From the NCBI GenBank assembly GCA_029261375.1, contig JAJDBL010000456.1, positions 1-10,057 on the forward strand: DNA of 10,057 nt. Reading direction: 5' to 3'. The number at the start of each line of letters is the position of its first letter. Within the stretch, counting starts at the first letter, position 1. The notes under the pieces are model-generated. The model saw only the letters and a list, made by a program, of their open reading frames with translations. It did no database searches and was not told where the DNA came from. Source of the DNA: Nitrospirales bacterium (lineage in GTDB: Bacteria > Nitrospirota > Nitrospiria > Nitrospirales > UBA2166). A program made the translations under genes and the position numbers. Shown here in pieces: positions 1 through 7,050 of the stretch.

Positions 1-2220
1 TCGAACCCGTTGGTCGATCCTCCAGCGCTCATGCTTCAGACAGGTGAACAGATGGTGGACGTATCGATCCAGGTATCCGACCAGGACGGTGACCTCGATG
101 TGATAAAGGTGAAGCACGTGCGAGGAGGTCAGAAAAATGAACTCTTGGCCATCCTGACGCTCGACCAAAGTTCCGTCGGACAATTCCGTACACCGACATA
201 CACCGGGAACATTCTGATTGACACAGACCTGGCGAGAACAATCACGCTACGGTTTGTTGCCAAAGATCGGTTGAAATCCAAGAACCGAATAGATGTTCCG
301 CTTCCCGTCATCGAGGCATCAAGTTCTTGGGTGCACATCGGCCCCAACAGTGGGAAAATTAATGCCATCGCAATTGACCCCTCCAATCCGACGACGTTGT
401 ATGCGGCGCTTCCGTCCGGTGTGTACAAGAGCATCGATGGGGCAACCACCTGGGAGCAAGTTGGAACGGACGCGATTGCCAGACCAGTCATTTCCCTAGC
501 CGTTGACCCGGATGTTTCGTCGACACTCTACGCCGGGGTTCAGAATGTCAAAAGCTGCACCCTATGTGGTCCGGTAGGGGGTGATATGTTCAAGAGTGAC
601 AATGGAGGGACAAACTGGAACGCGAGCGAGTCAGCGCTAGAGAACATCGATGTGTTCTCAATCGCGATCAACCCCCAGAATCCCAATACTCTCTACGTAG
701 CGGCTTTCTCACGGGGTGTCTTTCGAAGCACAGACAGTGGCAAGAACTGGACCCCAAGCCCTACACAAACCGCTGGCGAATCACTCGTAATAGATCCAAT
801 ATCCCCAACCACAATCTATGCAGCAAGTAGGGAAGGCGTCTTCAAGAGCGTGGACGCCGGCGACACGTGGAGCGTGAGTGACACCGGACTGGAACTGAAC
901 GATATTCACGAGGTATCGATCGCGATCGACCCGGACACTCCGACAACCCTCTATGTCAGTACCTCGTTTGGCCTCTTCAAAAGCATTGATGCGGGGGTGA
1001 CCTGGAACGTGATTCAGGCGACGCACTCGATGAATGCCGTCGCAGTTGATCCGCTCAGGCCATCGACGGTCTACGCCGGGACGTGGTTCGATGGCGTCTT
1101 CAAGAGCGTGGATGCGGGCGAGACCTGGGAAGAAAGTAATAACGGGTTATCGACCACTCGTGTTCGCGTGTTGACGGTCGATCCCGTGACCCCGACCATT
1201 GTATACGCCGGAACCCTAAACAGCGGAATCTACAAAAGCGGCAACGAAGGAGAAACATGGACGCCACACAGTGCGGGATTACCATCACCTGATGTCCGCG
1301 ATATCGCCGTTGACCCGGTCAATCCAATGACGCTCTACATAGGGACAAACGGCGAGGGCGTGTTCAAGAGCGTAGATGGCGGGAATACTTGGGAGAGTAC
1401 AACAACGGGTCTTTCCACCCTCTTTATCAATGGCCTGGTCATTGACCCGGTTACACCGACGACGCTCTACGCGGGGACAAATATCGGAGGCTTCAAGACC
1501 GAGGATGAGGGAGCCACGTGGACGGCGATGAATGTCGCTGGCTTCTCCGTCTCAACGACGATTCTTGCTGTTGATCCTGCAACGCCGTCCATCGTGTATG
1601 GGTCGGCGTCAAACGGAGGTATGTTCAAGAGCATGGATGGCGGCGGGACGTGGAGCCAGATCGAAACAACGGGGTTGTCATCCAATCATATGAATGTCCT
1701 CGTCGTTGATTCAAGCACTCCCTCGACACTCTATGGCTCCAGTGCTCAAGGAGGGGTGTTCAGAAGCACGGATAGTGGAACGAGTTGGAGCTCCTTGGGC
1801 TTTGATGGAAGAATGATCACGTCACTTGTACCCGATCCCACCAGCCCTGGCATGTTGTACGTGGGCATTGGTAGCGGAGGAGGACTCAACCCAGAATTCA
1901 GAGCCGGTGTGTTCAAAAGCATGGATGGTGGTGAGACCTGGGTGCCGAAGGACTCCGGCCTGCCGATACCTGACGAGCCCTTGTCCTTCTTCACTATCAC
2001 CCTTGTGGTTGATCCGATTGACTCATCGATCCTGTATGCCGGAACTGGTGGACGGGGAATATTCCAAAGCGGGAATGGCGGCACAATCTGGGAACCGACC
2101 GTGGGCATATCGGGAACCGTCAACGCGTTCGCCGTCAATCCACTTCAGCCAACCTTCGTCTATGCCGCAACCGATCGAGGCGTCTTCACCGTCGATCGTG
2201 CCCTGACCCAAGCTGAGTAG
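1..2220 (+). CDS. Asp-box/BNR repeat beta-propeller protein, 5'-partial, probably secreted
   Basis: The reading frame is open from the first base (tcg aac ccg...), so the true start lies upstream; an in-frame TTG at 10 is not a convincing start. About the first 110 visible residues are hydrophilic and beta-rich, ending in a segment reminiscent of Ig/cadherin-like modules. The rest is 14 consecutive units of ~36-50 residues, each with the pattern (I/V)DPxxPxTLYAG followed by GVFKSxDGGxTW. The second part is the Asp-box that closes blades in sialidase, GH74, sortilin (Vps10) and YCF48-like propellers. Thirteen units carry a recognisable Asp-box; the last ends in GVFTVDRA just before the stop. 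Fourteen blades would fit two seven-bladed propellers, as in GH74, but I see no catalytic signature and would not call an enzyme. A carbohydrate- or protein-binding extracellular role is inferred. No membrane anchor or sorting signal is visible at the C-terminus. Confidence 0.88.
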   Translation, partial: SNPLVDPPALMLQTGEQMVDVSIQVSDQDGDLDVIKVKHVRGGQKNELLAILTLDQSSVGQFRTPTYTGNILIDTDLARTITLRFVAKDRLKSKNRIDVPLPVIEASSSWVHIGPNSGKINAIAIDPSNPTTLYAALPSGVYKSIDGATTWEQVGTDAIARPVISLAVDPDVSSTLYAGVQNVKSCTLCGPVGGDMFKSDNGGTNWNASESALENIDVFSIAINPQNPNTLYVAAFSRGVFRSTDSGKNWTPSPTQTAGESLVIDPISPTTIYAASREGVFKSVDAGDTWSVSDTGLELNDIHEVSIAIDPDTPTTLYVSTSFGLFKSIDAGVTWNVIQATHSMNAVAVDPLRPSTVYAGTWFDGVFKSVDAGETWEESNNGLSTTRVRVLTVDPVTPTIVYAGTLNSGIYKSGNEGETWTPHSAGLPSPDVRDIAVDPVNPMTLYIGTNGEGVFKSVDGGNTWESTTTGLSTLFINGLVIDPVTPTTLYAGTNIGGFKTEDEGATWTAMNVAGFSVSTTILAVDPATPSIVYGSASNGGMFKSMDGGGTWSQIETTGLSSNHMNVLVVDSSTPSTLYGSSAQGGVFRSTDSGTSWSSLGFDGRMITSLVPDPTSPGMLYVGIGSGGGLNPEFRAGVFKSMDGGETWVPKDSGLPIPDEPLSFFTITLVVDPIDSSILYAGTGGRGIFQSGNGGTIWEPTVGISGTVNAFAVNPLQPTFVYAATDRGVFTVDRALTQAE
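358..2187 (+). repeat. Fourteen coding Asp-box propeller repeats (~105-150 bp each)
   Basis: These are in-frame coding repeats inside the propeller gene. The conserved core of each unit is a DP-x2-P-x-T-(L/I/V)-Y strand, then ~8-10 residues, then G-(V/L/I)-(F/Y)-K-S-x-D-x-G-x-T-W. Units 2 and 12 carry insertions before the Asp-box, one with a Cys-x2-Cys (CTLC) segment near 556-567 and one glycine-rich near 1870-1905. The repeats are diverged at the DNA level, so they are old duplications rather than a recent array. Confidence 0.85.
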
Positions 2221-2321
2221 TCGACACCACGCCATATACTCCTCTTCGCACGTCATGCGTCTTTTTGCCGCGTCCTTCGTCTACTTGTGTAGAAACAGAA
2301 CCACACGAAGGAGGCAGGCGT

Positions 2322-2993
2322 ATGAAACTTATAAGCATGAAAATTTGTCCATATGTGCAGCAGGTCCGTGCGTTGCTTGAAGCAAAGAGCGTGCGGTATG
2401 CGGTTGAACACATCGATGGCGGAGACCGGCCACAGTGGTTGATGGACGCTTCTCCGGACGGTGGGGAGGTGCCCCTCCTGATCACCGATGAAGGGGAACA
2501 CCTCTTTCAATCAGACGCCATCGTCGAATATATCGATGACGTCGTTGGCGATCCGTTGCTCACTGGCAGTCCGTTGACCAGGGCGAGAGACAAGGCGTGG
2601 GGACGTTTGGCGTCCGACAATTATCTCGTCCAATGTTCAACGCAACGCAGTCCCAACGAGGCGACACTGAAAGAACGAATGGAGGACCTCACACCGATAT
2701 TCCAGGCGACGGAACGGCAGCTAAAGGAGGAGGGACCCTATTTCCACGGTTCGGAGTTAAGCATGGTCGATATAAGTTGGCTCCCCTTGCTCCATCGCAC
2801 AGCACTGATCGAACAATACGCACGCTATGATTTCCTCGCCGCATATCCGAAGCTCATGGATTGGCGACACGCGCTGTTGGACACGGGACTTCAGAATACT
2901 TCAGTGCCAGAAGACTTCCAGGACATCTTCACCGGGTTCTACCTGAACGAAGAAACATACTTAGGGCGCCTTGCAGGGTCTCGTTCGTCCTAG
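2322..2993 (+). CDS. Cys-type glutathione S-transferase-like protein (GST copy 1)
   Basis: This 223-residue protein has the two-domain GST layout. The thioredoxin-fold N-terminal domain covers about residues 1-80, with CPYV at 9-12 (Cys9 is the likely glutathione-contacting cysteine, as in omega/SspA-like GSTs), EVPLL with the predicted cis-Pro at 51, and QSDAIVEYID at 63-72 where families usually have ES. The helical C-terminal domain includes an N-cap-like SMVDISWLPLLHR segment. It would conjugate or reduce small electrophiles with glutathione, or act as a glutaredoxin-like thiol transferase; the substrate is unknown. The ATG at 2322 is chosen because GGAGG lies ~7 bases upstream and the same ATG context recurs in copy 3; a 19-codon extension to a TTG at 2265 is not conserved in feel. 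The gene follows the propeller gene by 101 bp and converges with the MOSC gene. Upstream DNA from ~2238 is duplicated with copy 3. Confidence 0.9.
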   Translation: MKLISMKICPYVQQVRALLEAKSVRYAVEHIDGGDRPQWLMDASPDGGEVPLLITDEGEHLFQSDAIVEYIDDVVGDPLLTGSPLTRARDKAWGRLASDNYLVQCSTQRSPNEATLKERMEDLTPIFQATERQLKEEGPYFHGSELSMVDISWLPLLHRTALIEQYARYDFLAAYPKLMDWRHALLDTGLQNTSVPEDFQDIFTGFYLNEETYLGRLAGSRSS

Positions 2994-3149
2994 ATTGGTG
3001 CGTTGTCTTCAGGCTTTGCGATGACTCTGGGAGCACGGAGAATGAGCAAGGCAGTATGCTGACTGCCCAGTATCCGACTGGATGCACGCTAGAGATCAAT
3101 ACCTACGACAGTGGTTGAGAGATGGGAAGCGTCGCGTATCTCGTGTGTT
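2994..3149. other. Short convergent intergenic region
   Basis: This 156-bp gap separates two converging genes. It holds a weak stem GGCAGT/ACTGCC with a 6-base loop (3050-3067). A second small palindrome, CGTGTG-TTT-CACACG (3142-3156), overlaps the stop codon of the MOSC-fusion gene. Neither has a T-tract, so termination is only possible, not shown. The first ~15 bp after 2993 resemble the sequence after GST copy 3. Confidence 0.45.
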
Positions 3150-4904
3150 TCACACGTCAATGACGACATCGGTCTTTGGTTTTGCGCTGCAGATGAGCAC
3201 GCATCCCGAATCCGGCACATCCAGGGGCTCCAGGAAATACTCGACTTCACCGTCGAGCAGCTTGCACATGCAGCTCTGACAGATTCCCGACCGGCAGCTG
3301 AAGTCGGGGCGTAACCCTTGCGCTTCGGCTAAGTCGAGCAGACTCTCGGAGGACGACGGGTCCCAGGATGCGACCACCCCCGAGCGCGCGAAGTTGACCT
3401 GGATGGCTCCCGTTATCGTCTCCGTCCGCGCCAATGGCTTCCCACGTTCCTTCTCCGGTTGCAGTGCGGTCGCGGGTCCGAAGAACTCGTAGCGGATGTG
3501 ATTCGCCGGAACACCCCAGGCCAGCAGTCCGTTGTAGAGCGACGTCAAGAAGGGCGTCGGCCCGCACAAGTAGAACTCGAAGTCACGTCCGGGCAGGATG
3601 CGTTCAAGAAGATCGACGTCGATACGACCACGGCTCTCGTAGTCACGGTCTGGGATATCCGTCTCGCGCGGTTGGCTGTAGCTGATGTGGACGCGAACGT
3701 TGTCGTGCTCCGCAGCCAGGTGGCGGACATGGGCACCCATGGCGTGTTCCCGGCCGTTGCGCGCACCGTGAATAAACCACGTTGGGCGTTGGTTGCCCGA
3801 ATCAACAATGGTGTTCAGCATGCTGATCATTGGAGTAAGACCTACCCCGGCGCTCAACAAGGCCACGGGAGTATCAGTGCTAGAGTCGAGGTAGAACTGG
3901 CCGCGTGGTGCCTGCACGCACAACCGGGTCCCGACCTCCACCTGATCGTGGAAGTGCGTGGACGAGATGCCTGCAGGGAGTCCCGGTTCCGGCGGGGCTT
4001 CGCGCTTGATGCTAACGCGGTAGTACTCTGTGTGGCTTGCGCTGTTGGAAAGCGAGTAGGTGCGAATCACCGGGCGAGCCTGGCCTTCGATGTAGAGCTT
4101 GAAGGTCAGGAATTGTCCAGGGTGAAAGCCCGGCAGCGCCCCGCCGTCTTCGGACACCACATAGAAGGAGGTCACCGTGTCGCTCTCTCGAACCTTGCGG
4201 TCCACGACAAAGGTGCGGAATCCGTCCCACCCTTGTGTGGCGGAGACACGCTCCACCTTCTGGAGCATCGTCTCCAGGCGTTCGCGCCAGCCCTTCGGTC
4301 CTGTCGAGAGGTCGCGCGACGCCAGCACGCGCCGCAGTCCCACCGGGTCATGCGTCTGAAACTGGGTGAACTCGATAAACTCGGCGATGGTCACCGATTC
4401 CTCGGCGCCCTCGATCAACTCGATGGCATCCCCGGCCCCGACCTCGCCTTCTTCGAGCACCCGAAAGTAGAAGCCCATGCGGCGGCTCTCGAGGAAGCGC
4501 TTTACAAACGCGGGTCCGGCGTCCATGCGATGGACTAACTTGAAACATGGAATGCGCGGCTGGGTCACTTGCAGCAGCGCGCCTCCGATGCGGTAGACGT
4601 CGCCGACGCGCGCCATGTCTTCCGTCAAGCCGCGCACCGTGACGTTCTCGCCAAACTGGCCGCAAGGCAGGTCTGTGCGACCCAGTTCATCCTCCCAGAA
4701 GGGGTAGTGCTCCATGGGATAGGCGTACAAGGCCATGTTCTCTCCCCCGTGGACGCGGAGGTCGCCTTGACCATCGCCGTCGACATTGAGGCGCCGAACC
4801 ATGACGCGCCGACTCGCCGGCTCTTTGAAGATCCCGGTGGAGACCTCCTTGCCGCCGATGGTGACGGAACGCGGCCTGCTAACACTGACGGAGACCACCT
4901 CCAC
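3150..4904 (-). CDS. MOSC domain - flavin/NAD(P)H reductase - 2Fe-2S ferredoxin fusion protein
   Basis: This 584-residue three-module enzyme has the following order. Residues ~1-215 are a YiiM-like MOSC domain with the QPRIPC segment whose Cys120 is the likely molybdenum-cofactor ligand, plus a C-terminal helical extension. Residues ~225-335 are an FAD/FMN-binding ferredoxin-reductase barrel with RTYS at 281-284. Residues ~345-475 are an NAD(P)-binding lobe with GVGLTP at 353-358 and CGPTP at 447-451. Residues ~500-584 are a plant-type ferredoxin with Cys537, Cys542, Cys545 and Cys572 in a C-x4-C-x2-C-x26-C spacing. Electrons would run from NAD(P)H through flavin and 2Fe-2S to the MOSC Moco centre. 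By analogy with YiiM/YcbX, which reduce N-hydroxylated compounds, detoxification is inferred. The protein is cytoplasmic, with no signal peptide. The GTG start at 4904 is supported by GGAGGG four bases upstream. It is divergent from the hydrolase/PPOX wreck at 5101. Confidence 0.9.
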   Translation of the reverse strand: MEVVSVSVSRPRSVTIGGKEVSTGIFKEPASRRVMVRRLNVDGDGQGDLRVHGGENMALYAYPMEHYPFWEDELGRTDLPCGQFGENVTVRGLTEDMARVGDVYRIGGALLQVTQPRIPCFKLVHRMDAGPAFVKRFLESRRMGFYFRVLEEGEVGAGDAIELIEGAEESVTIAEFIEFTQFQTHDPVGLRRVLASRDLSTGPKGWRERLETMLQKVERVSATQGWDGFRTFVVDRKVRESDTVTSFYVVSEDGGALPGFHPGQFLTFKLYIEGQARPVIRTYSLSNSASHTEYYRVSIKREAPPEPGLPAGISSTHFHDQVEVGTRLCVQAPRGQFYLDSSTDTPVALLSAGVGLTPMISMLNTIVDSGNQRPTWFIHGARNGREHAMGAHVRHLAAEHDNVRVHISYSQPRETDIPDRDYESRGRIDVDLLERILPGRDFEFYLCGPTPFLTSLYNGLLAWGVPANHIRYEFFGPATALQPEKERGKPLARTETITGAIQVNFARSGVVASWDPSSSESLLDLAEAQGLRPDFSCRSGICQSCMCKLLDGEVEYFLEPLDVPDSGCVLICSAKPKTDVVIDV

Positions 4905-5100
4905 GTTACCCTCCAGTCTCTACACGCAATCTACTGCGGGACATGAGCCGCACAGTTCACGGCATCGTTGTCCAGAATGACCATCATGGTGGTTCTTGAG
5001 TTTTTTTGAAAAGAGTCCACAATATTCTGGGAGTGCCCCCGGGGCAGCACACACCGCTCAGCATATTCCCTACGCAAAAACAAAGAAAGGGAGGAATTGA
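4905..5100. promoter_or_regulatory. Divergent intergenic region with GC palindrome and strong RBS
   Basis: This 196-bp region lies between two divergently oriented loci and should carry promoters for both. A perfect palindrome TGCCCC-C-GGGGCA sits at 5034-5046 and could be a regulator site. A TTGAGT (-35-like) followed 17 bases later by ACAATA lies near 4995-5025, which is only a weak promoter match. GGGAGG at 5089-5094 is a clear ribosome binding site for the ATG at 5101, so expression signals of the broken gene downstream are still intact. Confidence 0.45.
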
Positions 5101-5204
5101 ATGAACGCGCCAGTTGACCTGACAAAGACCACGACATCGCACAAAACCGCCAAGGTAGACGGACTCGATATTTTCTATCGTGAGGCCGGTTCGAAGGGCA
5201 ACCC
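5101..5204 (+). pseudogene. N-terminal fragment of an alpha/beta-hydrolase (haloalkane-dehalogenase-like)
   Basis: An ATG with a strong GGGAGG ribosome binding site begins a peptide whose ~34 residues (HKTAKVDGLDIFYREAG...GNP) are typical of the start of epoxide-hydrolase/haloalkane-dehalogenase-like alpha/beta-hydrolases. In those proteins this stretch is followed by a LLLHGFP oxyanion-hole segment. Here the similarity stops abruptly after GNP at about 5204, and the frame runs into noise until a stop at 5307. No nucleophile elbow, acid or histidine of the catalytic triad remains, so the fragment cannot be an enzyme. The sequence immediately after belongs to a different gene family in another frame (see next entry). 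Confidence 0.75.
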
Positions 5205-5636
5205 TATGTGCAACATCGTGGCGGGCCAGCGGGATTTCTCAAAGTCATCGACGACCATACCCTGGCCTTTGCGGACTTCACCCGCAACCGGCAGTACATT
5301 TCGGTAGGCAACTTGGCGGAGAACAACAAGGTCTGCATGTTTCTCATGGATTATACGACGCGGACGCGAATCAAGATTTGGGGCACGGCCGAAGTCGTGA
5401 AGGATGATTCGGCATTATTGGAGACCGTGACAGACAAACACTACAAGGGCCGAGTGGAGCGAGCGGTCCGCCTCCACGTCGAGTCATGGGATGTGAACTG
5501 CAGGCAGCACATTACCGAACGCTTCACCAAGTCAGAGATTGAACAGATGATGGAGCCACTGCGTGAGAGAATTGCCGTGCTTGAGGCAGAACTAAAAGCC
5601 ATACGCGCGCCGGTTGCTCAGCAGCAACCCAAGTGA
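5202..5636 (+). pseudogene. C-terminal part of a pyridoxamine-5'-phosphate-oxidase-family (FMN) protein, 5'-truncated
   Basis: The frame beginning at CCC-TAT-GTG (5202) encodes PYVQHRGGPAGFLKV, then DFTRNRQYISVGNL and a FLMDY-x6-KIWG stretch, and ends with WDVNCRQHITERF and a helical coiled tail rich in Leu and Glu. This is the FMN-binding split-barrel core and C-terminus of PPOX-class flavoproteins that are normally ~200 residues. About 55-60 N-terminal residues are missing, including the first strand and helix. It is out of frame with the hydrolase start at 5101 (frames differ by -1/+2), so the strong RBS upstream does not yield a fusion. Translation from the GTG at 5208 is formally possible, but no Shine-Dalgarno sequence is visible before it. 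The retained part has no internal stops, so the break may be recent. Confidence 0.8.
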
Positions 5637-5771
5637 CTGTACTCCTGTTGTGCGAGCACAGGGACAGAATACTGGAACAGATGGAATCAATAGAATTCCC
5701 ATTACGTTCGGAAGTTATTGAAGACAGCCGACACCGGGAAGTCATGAATATTCACTCAGGAGGGTAGACAA
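5637..5771. other. Intergenic region with RBS for the exported repeat protein
   Basis: These 135 bp separate the PPOX remnant from the next gene. The only clear signal is AGGAGGG at 5758-5764, seven bases before the ATG at 5772, which supports that start. I see no convincing promoter or terminator. Confidence 0.4.
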
Positions 5772-6899
5772 ATGACTCATCAACGATCAGACAATTCCTC
5801 ATTCGTGAGTGAAGGTTCCACGCTCTGCCATGGGGGCCGCCTTCAAATGAACAGTAGGGCACTGAGGACAGAACTAACCGTATTGCTGTTCATCGTCGTT
5901 GGAGGGCTTTTTTTCGCCGGCGCAACAGCAGTCTACGGACAGACGACTGCCTACGCCCCGGTCGATGCCGTCCCACCTAATCCTGTGAGCGGGCGGCCCG
6001 TCTCTAGTGAAAAGATCATCACCGCGGATGTCTTGGCCCGAGCCGAACTCCTTCGTGCCGACCTTGAGCTCATCCGAGTCGAAATGGGTCAGCCAAAGGA
6101 TCGCAGGATGGAGATGGTAGTGACCAACGTCGCCCCGCGCGAGGTGATCTTTCAGGCATTTACACTGTTTCGAAAGGCGAGCCATTTGCACTTCGAAGTG
6201 ACGGGGACCATAACACGCGACCAGCAGATAACCATCCCCCCCGACATTCAACCGATTCATGTGTGGAAGATCGTAAACACAGCCTACAAACGCATCCTCG
6301 TCGTGAAGCGGAGACTTGGGATTCCCGGGCAGACCGAAGAGCAGCGGCAAGATGACTCGGTGACGCCAAGTGACCTGTTTCGTGTCATTCTCCAAGCCAA
6401 CAGACAGCTTGATGTCTTGTTCATGCAAGGGGTCTCGTCCAATAACACGCTTCAGCAAGTGACGTTGGCCACCAATCACGCAGCCCGCTTACTCCAGCAA
6501 TTTCCAGGTGCCACACCGTTGCCAGCAATGCCTGCATTGGAACGTGGTAAGCGACCGGTTGATGTTCACGACCTCCTGGTCAAGGCATATGCAAAGATTA
6601 GTGCGATCGCAGAGGCTTCAGGGATCGAGACCTTGAAACTTGAGGTCTCCAAACCAGAGTCGGTGAATGAGACTGCCGACACGATAAGCGCGAGTGATGT
6701 CTTCGACGTATCGATTATTTTGGTGTCGGAATTGGCATTTCTCCACGGACAGCTCCAGCATACCGACCCGCCGGCGATGTCGATGGATCCCGGCTACAAG
6801 GTTCCGGCCCACGTGTATCAGCGGACCGATCTTCTTCTGCTCCAGCTTACCGAACTGGAAAAGCTCGTAAACGCGAACCCGGATTGGCTGACCCGCTAG
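5772..6899 (+). CDS. Exported helical protein of unknown function with ~38-residue repeats
   Basis: This 375-residue protein is not one I recognise. Residues ~34-56 form a hydrophobic stretch (TELTVLLFIVVGGLFFAG) followed by AVYGQ, a signal peptide or N-terminal anchor. The start at 5772 has AGGAGGG at good distance, giving a 25-residue hydrophilic lead before the hydrophobic segment. A second ATG at 5847 would give a more normal signal peptide but has no good RBS. The mature part is helical and contains seven degenerate modules starting near residues 84, 121, 160, 198, 262, 306 and 344. Each reads roughly (T/S/A/P)-x-(D/E/H)-(V/L)-(F/W/Y/L) followed by an amphipathic Leu-rich helix; most anchors are 38-44 residues apart. 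There are no cysteines in the mature part. A periplasmic scaffold or binding role is only inference. A 20-bp hairpin follows the stop. Confidence 0.8.
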   Translation: MTHQRSDNSSFVSEGSTLCHGGRLQMNSRALRTELTVLLFIVVGGLFFAGATAVYGQTTAYAPVDAVPPNPVSGRPVSSEKIITADVLARAELLRADLELIRVEMGQPKDRRMEMVVTNVAPREVIFQAFTLFRKASHLHFEVTGTITRDQQITIPPDIQPIHVWKIVNTAYKRILVVKRRLGIPGQTEEQRQDDSVTPSDLFRVILQANRQLDVLFMQGVSSNNTLQQVTLATNHAARLLQQFPGATPLPAMPALERGKRPVDVHDLLVKAYAKISAIAEASGIETLKLEVSKPESVNETADTISASDVFDVSIILVSELAFLHGQLQHTDPPAMSMDPGYKVPAHVYQRTDLLLLQLTELEKLVNANPDWLTR

Positions 6900-6917
6900 T
6901 GAGTCGCTCCTGCTTTG

Positions 6918-6963
6918 CTAGAACCTATCTCACAGTGCGTAGGCATTGTGAGATAGGTTCTAG
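6918..6963. terminator. Strong 20-21-bp stem-loop after the exported protein gene
   Basis: The left arm 6919-6938 (TAGAACCTATCTCACAGTGC) pairs with the right arm 6943-6962 around a GTAG loop, with one G-T wobble; c6918/g6963 adds a further pair. It starts 19 bases past the stop codon, the position of a terminator. However, there is no T-run on either side, so intrinsic termination is uncertain; it may instead be a palindromic mobile unit or an mRNA 3'-end protector. Confidence 0.55.
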
Positions 6964-6970
6964 TCATGTG

Positions 6971-7006
6971 TCAGCGGGTCGATCTGAAATCTGATCAACC
7001 CGCTGA
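6971..7006. repeat. Second inverted repeat (TCAGCGGGT/ACCCGCTGA)
   Basis: Nine perfect base pairs (6971-6979 with 6998-7006), then one mismatch and an internal GATC/GATC pair, leave an 8-base loop. It lies directly after the larger hairpin and before the truncated GST. No T-tract follows. It could be part of a mobile-element end or a second RNA structure. Confidence 0.5.
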
Positions 7007-7050
7007 TCATGAGTCTGATGGTGTGATAGTCGCGAACTGTTAATTTCGGT

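Noticed and set aside
1746..2138. Minus-strand open frames in the propeller gene as possible antisense genes
   Set aside because: They arise from the periodic repeat codons of the plus-strand propeller and have no independent support.
358..2187. Repeat array considered as CRISPR or tandem satellite
   Set aside because: The periodicity is in the protein, with diverged DNA and irregular unit lengths; there are no identical direct repeats with unique spacers.
2265..2321. A 19-codon N-terminal extension of GST copy 1 to a TTG start
   Set aside because: The ATG at 2322 has a good RBS, begins directly at the first GST beta strand, and the same ATG context is preserved in copy 3.
3459..4538. A 359-codon plus-strand open frame antisense to the MOSC fusion gene
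   Set aside because: It is the shadow of a GC-biased minus-strand gene whose protein has clear domains; the plus-strand translation has no recognisable motif and no RBS.
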